Shown here in pieces: positions 43,379-51,063 of a stretch of 61,293 nt of DNA. This DNA comes from a candidate division WOR-1 bacterium RIFOXYB2_FULL_37_13 (GTDB lineage Bacteria; Margulisbacteria; WOR-1; XYC2-FULL-46-14; XYC2-FULL-37-10), in NCBI GenBank assembly GCA_001771535.1, contig MEUB01000009.1, forward strand, positions 1 through 61,293. Direction: 5' to 3'. The position numbers and the translations under genes were made by a program. How positions within the stretch are numbered: position 1 is the stretch's first letter; each line of letters starts with the position of its first letter. The notes under the pieces are model-generated. The model had not been told where the DNA came from, did not search any database, and was given only the letters and a program-made list of their open reading frames with translations.

Positions 43379-43423
43379 GTCGTCAAATTTGAGGCGGAAT
43401 TGAGGGGAAGATTGTGGTAGAAT
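43379..43423 (+). repeat. Promoter-bearing repeat, copy C
   Basis: GTCGTCAAATTTGAGGCGGA, then ATTGAGGGGAAGATTGTGGT and AGAAT. The TGGTAGAAT box at its end lies nine bases before the queE ATG, so the repeat supplies the queE promoter. Confidence 0.85.
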
Positions 43424-43432
43424 CCCTAATAT

Positions 43433-44191
43433 ATGAGCTCAACTGACGCGCAATTGCATGAGGTATTTACATCGATCCAAGGAGAGGGGGTTTATCTTGG
43501 AGAGAGGCAGGTTTTTGTCCGTTTTTCGGGGTGCAACCTTTCTTGCGATTACTGCGATACCGACCAAGCGCTCTCTTTAACTCCCGAATATAAAGCAGAG
43601 CAAACTCCCGGCAAACACGATTTCAAAAACTTTAAAAACCCCATATCAAAAGATGATCTTTTAAAGCTTATCTTGGATTTATGCAAGCCAAATTATTTTG
43701 TCCATTCAGTTTCGATAACAGGGGGAGAGCCCCTTCTACAGGTCGACTTCTTAAAAAACTTTTTGCCGCGGCTCAAAGAAAATAAACTTAAAGTTTATCT
43801 GGAGACAAACGGGACCCTTTCTAACCACTTGGAAGAGATAATAGAGTTTATAGATATTGTTTCTATGGACATAAAACTTCCTTCATCGTCGGGATGCGCT
43901 TTGAATGTTAGGGATTTTAAGAAATTTTTAGAGATAGCTTACCTAAAAGAGGTTTTTGTCAAAGTGATCGTTACACCTTTAAGCATTATAAAAGAAATTG
44001 AAGAGGCGGCAAAGGTTGTCGCGGAGATTGACAATAAAATACCTTTTATAATTCAGCCAGCGGCGCCTGGGAAAAAAATAAAGCATCTTCCCCCTATTTC
44101 AGACTTGTTTGCCTGGCGTACAATTGCAAAAAAACATTTGGAAAATGTAAAAATAATTCCACAGATTCACAAAGCATTAGGTGTTCTTTAA
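43433..44191 (+). CDS. queE: 7-carboxy-7-deazaguanine synthase
   Basis: A 252-residue radical SAM enzyme that makes CDG from carboxytetrahydropterin in the queuosine/7-deazapurine pathway. The N terminus LHEVFTSIQGEGVYLGERQVFVRFSGCNLSCDYCD holds the substrate loop and the CxxxCxxC-type cluster motif (C-NLS-C-DY-C). SITGGEPLLQ and YLETNGTL follow as expected. Length is typical of the larger QueE form. No other que genes are in the window. The 3' end overlaps the convergent gene by 15 bases. Confidence 0.93.
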   Translation: MSSTDAQLHEVFTSIQGEGVYLGERQVFVRFSGCNLSCDYCDTDQALSLTPEYKAEQTPGKHDFKNFKNPISKDDLLKLILDLCKPNYFVHSVSITGGEPLLQVDFLKNFLPRLKENKLKVYLETNGTLSNHLEEIIEFIDIVSMDIKLPSSSGCALNVRDFKKFLEIAYLKEVFVKVIVTPLSIIKEIEEAAKVVAEIDNKIPFIIQPAAPGKKIKHLPPISDLFAWRTIAKKHLENVKIIPQIHKALGVL

Positions 44192-45442
44192 ATTCTCAAA
44201 TATTTCGCTAAGCCACTTTATATCTTTTTCCCTGTTTGCCTCATAGGAAAGTGTCTGCATCGATTTTAGGAGCTCAATTTTATATTTAGCCGCCTGCAAA
44301 GCCATATCTTCGAGCTTTGTTTCAATCCATTTTGCTCCCTCGCGGCTTATGTGTAATCCTAATTCACGAGTTCTTCCTGTATAGGCATTTATTTTGTGCG
44401 TCAAAGCTTCAAAAGCTTTTTTTGTTTCCGATAAAACCCTGGTTAAATGCAACTCTTTTAGTACAACAATCGATTTTAACCATGCTATCCTTTTTGCATC
44501 GTAGAGTATAGATTCAATTCTTTGGAGATTGGTTTGAAGGCTTAACAGTTTTCTTTTAATAAAACTGATCTCAATGGAGGATTTATATCTTTCAAAGAGG
44601 TTGTCTGCCATCAATTCCTTAACAAACTTATTTTTCAATTCATCTTCCATGTGTTGGATTTCTGTTTTCTTTTTAAGTTCCATGTCCTTTATTTTAATAA
44701 CATTGTTTGTCAGGAAAACTGTTTCTCTATTATATAAACGTTTTAATGCGCCCTCCGTTATTTCCAAATCTTTTAATAATCCTATCAATCCTGACAGTTT
44801 TAATGTTATTTTTTCCGCGTAATAATCTAAAAGTATTTGTGGTTTGTTGGCCTTTAATACTATATAAGAAGCTAATTTAAGATCTTTAAATTTATTGGTT
44901 ATTTCCTCCTTTAAAAATTTTAACAAAAGAGACTCTATTGCCTGCTCAGCATTTATTTGTATTGATGTTATGGTTGTAGGATCAATTTTATTTTCTAAAA
45001 TAATAAGTTCTTCAAAGTTTATGGATATTCCTAAAAGTTTTTGCCCGTATAAGACCGCATATTCATGAAGAGATTCTTCATCTTCTTTGCCAAATTTATC
45101 TTCAGGCTTAATTTCTTCATTTGATATAAAAGGCCTGTCCTGCGGATTTAATAAAGGAGAATGCTTTATAAGCCGTTTTTCTAGGGTTATCCTGGTTGTG
45201 GCATTTTCATGAGGGAGGCTTTCTTGTATATCTGTTTCTGCCCTGTCTATCATTAATGCTTTGTCCATCATATCTTTTGCGATATCCACAAAATTTCTTG
45301 TGGTATCAAAATCTCCAACCCTGTCTCCAACGCGGTTTCGAATCATTTCACGATCAGCGGCAGTGAAAATTGCTTTTGCAGAACCGGCAATTGCTTCTTG
45401 TGTCGGAGTTAATGGCACAATAGGATTTATTTGTTCAGCCAT
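44177..45442 (-). CDS. Large helical protein of unknown function
   Basis: A 421-residue protein, soluble and predicted almost wholly helical with many Leu/Ile/Lys/Glu heptads (KRKLLSLQTNLQRIESILYDAKRIAWLKS). No signal peptide, cysteine motif or known domain. It starts just inside the end of nth (eight-base overlap), so it is probably the last gene of the redox/nth operon. The N terminus (MAEQINPIVPLTPTQEAIAG) is Pro-rich and flexible, a feature of secreted effectors or surface filaments, but nothing firm supports either. Confidence 0.5.
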   Translation of the reverse strand: MAEQINPIVPLTPTQEAIAGSAKAIFTAADREMIRNRVGDRVGDFDTTRNFVDIAKDMMDKALMIDRAETDIQESLPHENATTRITLEKRLIKHSPLLNPQDRPFISNEEIKPEDKFGKEDEESLHEYAVLYGQKLLGISINFEELIILENKIDPTTITSIQINAEQAIESLLLKFLKEEITNKFKDLKLASYIVLKANKPQILLDYYAEKITLKLSGLIGLLKDLEITEGALKRLYNRETVFLTNNVIKIKDMELKKKTEIQHMEDELKNKFVKELMADNLFERYKSSIEISFIKRKLLSLQTNLQRIESILYDAKRIAWLKSIVVLKELHLTRVLSETKKAFEALTHKINAYTGRTRELGLHISREGAKWIETKLEDMALQAAKYKIELLKSMQTLSYEANREKDIKWLSEIFENLKNT

Positions 45443-46100
45443 GGCTCTTTATTGTATATAGGGAGTTTTGTTGTATGCTTTTATAATATGGGCATAGTTT
45501 TTGTAAGGCGCATTCGGGGCACTTGGGGTTTCTTGCAATACAAGTTTTTCTTCCATGGCTTATTAACAGATGAGGGAGGATAAACCATGAATTTTTCGGG
45601 AAAAGATTTATTAGATCCTGCTCGATTTTTACGGCATCCTTGTTTTTACTAAATCCCAATCTTTGTGAAAGCCTTATAACGTGCGTGTCAACCGTTATCC
45701 CTTCAATTTTATTAAAAGCATGAGATAAAACAACAGTTGCTGTTTTTCTTGCGACACCTGGAAGTTTAAGGAGCTCTTCCATGGATTGGGGAACTTCGCC
45801 TTTAAAATCTTTTAAGATCATTTTAGCTGCGCCAATAATATTTCTTGCTTTGTTTCTATAAAAACCGGTGGATCGGATCTCTTTTTCAAAAACGGATTGT
45901 TTGGCATTTGCATAATCTTTTAAAGAATTATATTTTTTAAATAGATCTTTTGTAACAATATTTACCCGCTTGTCAGTACATTGCGCGGATAAAATTGTAG
46001 CGACAAGAAGCTCAATATGAGTTTTATAGTTTAAAGCGATTTTGGCGTCAGGATATGTTTTTTTGAGGATTTTTATTATTTGGGAGTTTTTTTTGTCCAT
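45435..46100 (-). CDS. nth: Endonuclease III
   Basis: A 221-residue base-excision DNA glycosylase/AP lyase for oxidised pyrimidines. Helix-hairpin-helix LLKLPGVARKTATVVL is followed by the catalytic Asp in ITVDTHVIRLSQRLG; the catalytic Lys is in SAQCTDKRVN. The 4Fe-4S cluster is CIARNPKCPECALQKLCP (C-x6-C-x2-C-x5-C). The start at 46100 (MDKKNS) is preferred over an upstream TTG. It lies 19 bases after a ferredoxin gene, at the end of a redox gene run. Confidence 0.94.
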   Translation of the reverse strand: MDKKNSQIIKILKKTYPDAKIALNYKTHIELLVATILSAQCTDKRVNIVTKDLFKKYNSLKDYANAKQSVFEKEIRSTGFYRNKARNIIGAAKMILKDFKGEVPQSMEELLKLPGVARKTATVVLSHAFNKIEGITVDTHVIRLSQRLGFSKNKDAVKIEQDLINLFPKNSWFILPHLLISHGRKTCIARNPKCPECALQKLCPYYKSIQQNSLYTIKSHG

Positions 46101-46119
46101 CTTTTGTGCCCCCAACAAC

Positions 46120-46299
46120 CTACTTCATGCTTATTGCCTGTACCGGGCACGCATCAACGCATACCGAACAGCTTGTACATTTCTCAGGATCGACTTTTGC
46201 CACATTGTCAGCCATTTTTATTGCTTCTGATGGGCAAGAATCGATACAAATGCTGCATCCGGTGCAAACATTTGGATCGACAACTGCTTTTTCTGCCAT
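46120..46299 (-). CDS. 2[4Fe-4S] ferredoxin
   Basis: A 59-residue bacterial-type ferredoxin with two cluster motifs: CTGCSICIDSCP and CTSCSVCVDACP (each C-x2-C-x2-C-x3-CP). The second Cys quartet is complete, so both clusters should form. ATG at 46299 follows AAAGGAGG. It lies between a single-cluster ferredoxin gene and nth. It carries low-potential electrons, in anaerobes often for ferredoxin-dependent oxidoreductases. Confidence 0.93.
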   Translation of the reverse strand: MAEKAVVDPNVCTGCSICIDSCPSEAIKMADNVAKVDPEKCTSCSVCVDACPVQAISMK

Positions 46300-46322
46300 A
46301 ATTATTCCTCCTTTCTTGGTAA

Positions 46323-46505
46323 TTAATTTGAAACTTCAATTGCTTCAACAGGGCACATATCTTCAATCTCTTCAAGAGAACAGGTTTCGCAGGCCTGTTT
46401 TATAACAATAGCTTTGCCTTCTGAATCAAAAGAAAAAACTTCAGGGCACGCGTCTACGCAAATTCCACAGCCTATACATAATGATTGATCTACTTTTACT
46501 GCCAT
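46323..46505 (-). CDS. Single-cluster [4Fe-4S] ferredoxin
   Basis: A 60-residue protein with one cluster site: CIGCGICVDACPEVF plus the distant Cys in DMCPVEAIEV; the extra CETC between them may form the disulfide seen in Thermotoga-type ferredoxins. Acidic, cytosolic. It follows the glutaredoxin-like gene by 20 bases and precedes the two-cluster ferredoxin. Confidence 0.92.
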   Translation of the reverse strand: MAVKVDQSLCIGCGICVDACPEVFSFDSEGKAIVIKQACETCSLEEIEDMCPVEAIEVSN

Positions 46506-46525
46506 TGCATCACCTCTTAAAATAT

Positions 46526-46765
46526 TTATTGCAGGCCAAGAATCGTTTTAATTTCGGGCTTATTAAACCCTATAATAATTTTACCGTCAATTTCAATAAC
46601 CGGAACTCCCATTTGGCCAGACTTGTTTATCATTTCACTTGCGGCTGTCTGATTTATTGAAACATCTATATCTTCAAAAGATATATTATTTTCCTGGAAA
46701 AACTTTTTAGCCATTTTGCAATATGGGCAAGTTGGGGTTGAATAGACTTTTACATTCCGTAACAC
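46526..46765 (-). CDS. Glutaredoxin-like (YruB/NrdH-type) thiol redox protein
   Basis: A 79-residue thioredoxin-fold protein with active site STPTCPYCKMAKKFF (CPYC) and the cis-Pro segment MGVPVIEIDGKIIIGF. The length fits the YruB/NrdH-redoxin group. It reduces disulfides, perhaps of ribonucleotide reductase or a peroxidase. GTG start at 46765 lies behind AGGAGGG. In a run with ferredoxins and a zinc-ribbon protein. Confidence 0.9.
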   Translation of the reverse strand: MLRNVKVYSTPTCPYCKMAKKFFQENNISFEDIDVSINQTAASEMINKSGQMGVPVIEIDGKIIIGFNKPEIKTILGLQ

Positions 46766-46775
46766 AATTTCCCTC

Positions 46776-47027
46776 CTACAGCCTTACATCGAAAAAACCC
46801 CGTTTTTCACGTTCTGACATTCTTCTTTCGCAATCAAAAGTGCGGCATTCTTTGTCCGGGATAAGGCATAAAGCGCATCTTAATTTCCTTTTTCCTTTTT
46901 CAATTCCCAGATGCAACTGTGCAAAACAATTTGGGCAGGTTACCCTTGCGCCAACTTGAGTATCAGACGGGATTTCTATCTCATGTTCGCAGACAGAACA
47001 TTTTAGTTTTAAATGATTATTGTTCAT
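46776..47027 (-). CDS. Zinc-ribbon protein with two CxxC pairs
   Basis: An 83-residue protein. Residues 10-35 form a zinc ribbon, LKCSVCEHEIEIP and VTCPNCFAQ, like LysW or MJ0042-type ribbons. A second Cys set follows, LRCALCLIPDKECRTFDCE, which could hold another metal or a cluster. The gene overlaps the upstream DUF1858 gene by 11 bases. Function unknown; its company suggests a redox or metal-relay role. Confidence 0.7.
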   Translation of the reverse strand: MNNNHLKLKCSVCEHEIEIPSDTQVGARVTCPNCFAQLHLGIEKGKRKLRCALCLIPDKECRTFDCERRMSEREKRGFFDVRL

Positions 47028-47217
47028 TGATAGCTTTTAACAACTCCTCAATTGGAATGCCATGGACGTCTGCTGCCTGTTCCAGTGTTTCTCCCTGTGC
47101 TATGACACATCCAAGGCAATGCATCCCATGAGACATTAAAACAGCTGCTGAAGCAGGTTTTATTTTTATTATTTCTGCAATAGTCATGTTTTTTGTTATT
47201 TTTGTCTCTTCACTCAT
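47017..47217 (-). CDS. DUF1858 (hybrid-cluster-associated redox disulfide) protein
   Basis: A 66-residue protein of the DUF1858/TIGR03980 type: MTIAEIIKIKPASAAVLMSHGMHCLGC followed by VIAQGETLEQAADVHGIP. The HCLGC cysteine pair is the family hallmark and is thought to be a redox disulfide. First gene of the redox operon; TATAAT on the minus strand (47224-47229) ends six bases before the ATG, so the operon mRNA starts leaderless. Confidence 0.88.
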   Translation of the reverse strand: MSEETKITKNMTIAEIIKIKPASAAVLMSHGMHCLGCVIAQGETLEQAADVHGIPIEELLKAINEQ

Positions 47218-47291
47218 AGTTTTATTATATCCTAAAATTTAAAATGGGACAAGATAAAAGTGACTGATTTACTGATATTTATTATGCTTGC

Positions 47292-48404
47292 TTATTTTAG
47301 TATATAACCTGACAACAGGATATCATTGCCTAATTGTTCTGTCTTTAAACCTTTTACTCGTATTGCTTTTAAGAGAAGGGATATTCCTTTTCCTTCAACA
47401 GGGGTTATTGCGTTTTTTCCTCCGATTATTTTAGGGGCGATAAAAAAATAGGCTTTATCAACAATTCCGGAAGATAATGCTGCCGCATGTGTCTTTCCTC
47501 CCCCTTCTATTAATATGCTTGTTATTCCCATTGATCCAAGATTTCTCATTAATTTATTCATGTTGAACTTGCCGTTTTTATCTGTATCGGCAATTAAAAC
47601 TTTTGCGCCTGTCGATGTAACTTTTCTGATTTTATTTTTGGAAGCTTTTTTAGATGCTATAACTATTGTTGCTTTTGGGTTTATTCTTAAGACCTTATTT
47701 TTTAGGGTTATTTTGCATTGTGGGTCTAAAATGATTTTTTGAGGATCTTTAATCTTGTTTCTGATGTTGCGTACCGTAAGCTGCGGATCATCTTTTAATA
47801 CTGTCCCAATGCCTACCATTACGGCATCGACAATATTGCGCAATTCGGCTCCTTTTTGCCTTGCTTTTTCGCCTGTTATCCATTTACTTTCACCAGTTTT
47901 TGTGGCTATTTTACCATCCAGGCTCATAGCTGCTTTTATGATTACAAAAGGGTAGCCAGTTGTAATGTTTTTTATAAAGATCTCATTTAGTTTTTTTGCT
48001 TCATCTTCCAAAAGGCCTGTTTTAACTTCAATTCCGGCAGAGATTAACGCTTGGATCCCTTTTCCATTGACACATGGATTCGGATCCTGCATTGAAGTTA
48101 TAACTTTTTTTATGCCTGATTCAATAATTATTTTTGTGCATGGAGGATTGTTTTTGGCCTCAAAAAAACAACATGGCTCCAGGTTTACATAAAGCGTTCC
48201 TCCCCTGGCTTTTTTCCCCGCTTTTTTTATTGCCCATGCTTCGGCATGAGGGGTTGCCTGTTCCGCGTGATAACCTGAAGCAATAATTGTTTGATTTTTA
48301 ACTATAACAGCTCCAACCATTGGGTCCGGAGAGGTCTTCCCTTGCGCACTTTTTGCAAGGCGTAAAGCTTCCCGCATAAATTTTATGTCGTTATCTGTCC
48401 ACAT
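47292..48404 (-). CDS. ribD: Riboflavin biosynthesis deaminase/reductase
   Basis: A 370-residue bifunctional enzyme. The N-terminal deaminase has the zinc motif HAEAWAIKKAG and LEPCCFFEAKNNPPCTK. The C-terminal reductase contains KAAMSLDGKIATKTGESKWITG and ILIEGGGKTHAAAL, the NADPH/substrate-binding segments. Converts the GTP-cyclohydrolase product to the ribitylamino-uracil precursor. The rest of the rib operon is absent, and no FMN riboswitch is seen upstream. TGTTAAAAT ends seven bases before the ATG. Confidence 0.95.
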   Translation of the reverse strand: MWTDNDIKFMREALRLAKSAQGKTSPDPMVGAVIVKNQTIIASGYHAEQATPHAEAWAIKKAGKKARGGTLYVNLEPCCFFEAKNNPPCTKIIIESGIKKVITSMQDPNPCVNGKGIQALISAGIEVKTGLLEDEAKKLNEIFIKNITTGYPFVIIKAAMSLDGKIATKTGESKWITGEKARQKGAELRNIVDAVMVGIGTVLKDDPQLTVRNIRNKIKDPQKIILDPQCKITLKNKVLRINPKATIVIASKKASKNKIRKVTSTGAKVLIADTDKNGKFNMNKLMRNLGSMGITSILIEGGGKTHAAALSSGIVDKAYFFIAPKIIGGKNAITPVEGKGISLLLKAIRVKGLKTEQLGNDILLSGYILK

Positions 48405-48449
48405 AGCATTGATTTTAACACCTGGCGTTTGAAATTTCGAGGGAAAAAC

Positions 48450-50234
48450 TTATTTCCCTAATTTTAAAACAGCCATAAAAGCTTCTTGAGGAACATCTAC
48501 CGATCCGATTCTCTTCATTCGCTTTTTCCCTTCTTTTTGTTTCTCAAGAAGTTTGCGTTTGCGGGTAATGTCGCCACCATAACATTTTTGCAGAACATCT
48601 TTTCGCAGTGCAGGTTTTGTTTCGCGTGCTATTACTTTGCTTCCAATTGATGCCTGAATTGGTATTTGGAATTGATGGCGCGGAATTACATCTTTTAGCT
48701 TTTCAACAAGAAGTTTGCCTTTATAGTATGCTTTTTCTCTGTGAACAATTGTTGAGAGCGCGTCAATCGGTTCTTCGTTGAGAAGAATGTCCATTTTTAC
48801 AAGATCAGATTTCCTGTAACCTACAAGTTCATAGTCCATAGAAGCGTAGCCCTTTGAAGCTGATTTCATATCATTGTGATATTCTGAAATAAGCTCAGAT
48901 AAAGGTATTTCATAACTGAGCATTACTCGTGTCGGATCAAGATATTCCATTCCCTTGAAAACACCGCGTTTGTCCATTGTAATTTCCATAAGACTGCCAA
49001 CAAATTCACTTGGCGTAAAGAGTGTCAATTTACAATATGGTTCTTCGATGCTTTCTATGTCTGATGGATTTGGAAAATCAACGGGATTATCAATGAAAAT
49101 AGCAGGCTTGTTTCTAAAATTAATTTCATATATAACGTTTGGGGCTGTCGCTATAAGATCGATATTATATTCTCTCTCCAGCCGCTCCTGTACGATCTCT
49201 AGATGAAGAAGTCCTAAGAATCCGCATCTAAAACCAAATCCTAAAGCGGCGGATGTCTCTTTTTCAAAGAAAAGGGCGGCGTCGTTTAGTTGTAATTTTT
49301 CAAGAGCCTCAGTTAGATGCTCAAAATCGCTTGCATTTATAGGATAAAATCCGCAATAGACCATTGGTTTAATTGGCTTATATCCTGAGAGAGCTTCTTT
49401 TGAAGGATTTATTATTGTTGTAACAGTATCTCCAACCCTGAATTCGCGGACATTTCTAACTCCTGATATTAAATAGCCCACTTCGCCTGGAGTTAGTTCG
49501 TCCCCCTTTATTAAACCTAATCTCAAAGTTCCAACTTCCAGCACTTCATAGTTTCCGCCCGTTCCCATCATTCTGACTCTGGCACCTGTTTTTAGTACGC
49601 CATTTATTATTCGCAGATAAGAGACAACTCCGCGATATATATCGTACTGAGAATCAAAGATTAGCGCTTGAAGGGGTGCAGCTTGATCACCTTTTGGTGG
49701 AGGAACTTTTTCTATGATTGCCGCAAGTATCTCTTCCATTCCTGTCCCTTCTTTGGCGCTTGCAAGAATTATTTCCTCTTTTTTAAAACCGAAAACATTT
49801 TTTATCTCTTCAATGGCTTTATCTATTTCCGCGTTTGGAAGGTCGATTTTATTTATAACAGGAATTATTGTAAGGTCGCTGTTTAAAGCTAAATAAGCAT
49901 TTGCAAGTGTTTGTGCTTCGATTCCTTGAGTTGCATCTACTATAAGAATGGCTCCTTCGCATGCGGCAAGTGAACGGGATACTTCATAAGAGAAATCGAC
50001 ATGGCCCGGTGTATCTATAAGATTTAATGAATAGCCTTGGTATTCCATCCTGATAGCTTGTGCCTTAATCGTAATTCCTCGTTCCCTCTCAAGCTCCATC
50101 GTATCAAGAACCTGCTCTTTCATCTGGCGTTTTTCGATTGTCCCTGTAAATTCAAGAAGCCTGTCGGCCAAAGTTGATTTCCCATGATCTATGTGGGCGA
50201 TTATAGAAAAGTTGCGTATTTTTTTGATGTCCAT
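48450..50234 (-). CDS. lepA: Elongation factor 4
   Basis: A 594-residue LepA, a translational GTPase that acts on stalled or maturing ribosomes. G1 [17 protein letters not shown]3 [12 protein letters not shown]4 NKIDLPNAE. The LepA-specific C-terminal domain ends with [23 protein letters not shown]. Full length. It begins 13 bases after the vapC-like gene stop with no distinct promoter visible between them. Confidence 0.96.
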   Translation of the reverse strand: MDIKKIRNFSIIAHIDHGKSTLADRLLEFTGTIEKRQMKEQVLDTMELERERGITIKAQAIRMEYQGYSLNLIDTPGHVDFSYEVSRSLAACEGAILIVDATQGIEAQTLANAYLALNSDLTIIPVINKIDLPNAEIDKAIEEIKNVFGFKKEEIILASAKEGTGMEEILAAIIEKVPPPKGDQAAPLQALIFDSQYDIYRGVVSYLRIINGVLKTGARVRMMGTGGNYEVLEVGTLRLGLIKGDELTPGEVGYLISGVRNVREFRVGDTVTTIINPSKEALSGYKPIKPMVYCGFYPINASDFEHLTEALEKLQLNDAALFFEKETSAALGFGFRCGFLGLLHLEIVQERLEREYNIDLIATAPNVIYEINFRNKPAIFIDNPVDFPNPSDIESIEEPYCKLTLFTPSEFVGSLMEITMDKRGVFKGMEYLDPTRVMLSYEIPLSELISEYHNDMKSASKGYASMDYELVGYRKSDLVKMDILLNEEPIDALSTIVHREKAYYKGKLLVEKLKDVIPRHQFQIPIQASIGSKVIARETKPALRKDVLQKCYGGDITRKRKLLEKQKEGKKRMKRIGSVDVPQEAFMAVLKLGK

Positions 50235-50247
50235 ATTTCTTTAATTT

Positions 50248-50667
50248 TTAATATTGAAAATCTAAAGGATCTATTCGAGAAACTTTTTCTATTTTATCAA
50301 AATGCCTGTCTGCGCTTATCATTTCTTTTACATTGTTTTTTATCATAGAAGCAATGTGAATTGAATCTCTTGGATTGAGGAAATTATATTCCTTAAAAAG
50401 CTGTAAAGTTATTTCTAAATCATCTTTTTCTATAGGCCAGACCATGTGAATTATATCTAAAGCGTTTCTTGCCATTTCTATTCCTATCTTTGTTTGCCCG
50501 ATAGAAAAGTATTTATAAAAAATTTCCTGCAAAACTTCCGCATTAATTATTCCAAATATTTTATCAATCGAAATAAGATGCATAATTTCAAGACAGGCAT
50601 TTTTATATTTATTGGGCTTGCCATGGGCATACATTAATATATTGGTATCAATAAAATAAGATTTCAC
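50248..50667 (-). CDS. PIN-domain toxin (VapC family)
   Basis: A 139-residue PIN-domain ribonuclease: first acidic residue in FIDTNILMYAHG, then NAEVLQEIFY and the closing acidic pair in LNPRDSIHIASM and MISADRHFDKI. These are the four conserved PIN acids. The start is the GTG at 50667, overlapping the antitoxin stop by four bases (GTGA). Family members cut tRNA or rRNA. Confidence 0.85.
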   Translation of the reverse strand: MKSYFIDTNILMYAHGKPNKYKNACLEIMHLISIDKIFGIINAEVLQEIFYKYFSIGQTKIGIEMARNALDIIHMVWPIEKDDLEITLQLFKEYNFLNPRDSIHIASMIKNNVKEMISADRHFDKIEKVSRIDPLDFQY

Positions 50668-50912
50668 TTGCCGGTTTTTCTCGCTTGCATGATTTTTGCT
50701 TCTTCCTTTTCCCAAGTGGAAACAGGAGCATTAAAAGAGCGTATTTTGTCTAAGATAAGCAATCGTCCTTCTTTTGTCGGGAGCCTGCTTGCATAAATCT
50801 CCGCCGATTCCCTTAAAATAGACCCTATGGATTTATGGTATTTTTGACCGATCCTTTTTAATTTATTATATTCTTCTTCTTCCAAGAGAACTTGAATCTT
50901 TTTTGTAAGCAT
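50664..50912 (-). CDS. Ribbon-helix-helix-like antitoxin (VapB type)
   Basis: An 82-residue protein; the ATG at 50912 follows GGAGG. The N-terminal part TKKIQVLLEEEEYNKLKRIGQKYHKSIGSILRESAEIYA fits a ribbon-helix-helix: one strand (KKIQVLL) and two helices. The C-terminal part (STWEKEEAKIMQARKTGK) would bind the toxin. An inverted repeat lies directly upstream. Coupled to the PIN gene by a four-base overlap. Confidence 0.8.
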   Translation of the reverse strand: MLTKKIQVLLEEEEYNKLKRIGQKYHKSIGSILRESAEIYASRLPTKEGRLLILDKIRSFNAPVSTWEKEEAKIMQARKTGK

Positions 50913-50925
50913 TTGCGACCTCCAT

Positions 50926-50945
50926 ATACATATGTTTATATGTAT
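50926..50945. promoter_or_regulatory. Palindromic operator of the VapBC-like pair
   Basis: Perfect 8-bp inverted repeat ATACATAT-GTTT-ATATGTAT, 14 bases upstream of the antitoxin start. Position and symmetry suit autorepression by a dimeric ribbon-helix-helix antitoxin. Confidence 0.6.
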
Positions 50946-51063
50946 GTTATCAAAAAATAGAAAACTTGTCAATTTTTCATTAAGGCTTCTCTTCTCGAGG
51001 TCTACAACAGTTACTCCTTCTCATCTTGCAACCTTAACTTCTTCTGCTATAATTACAGCGACA

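Noticed and set aside
48405-48449. FMN riboswitch upstream of ribD
   Set aside because: Only 45 bases separate lepA and ribD and the -10 box leaves almost no leader; there is no room for the aptamer.
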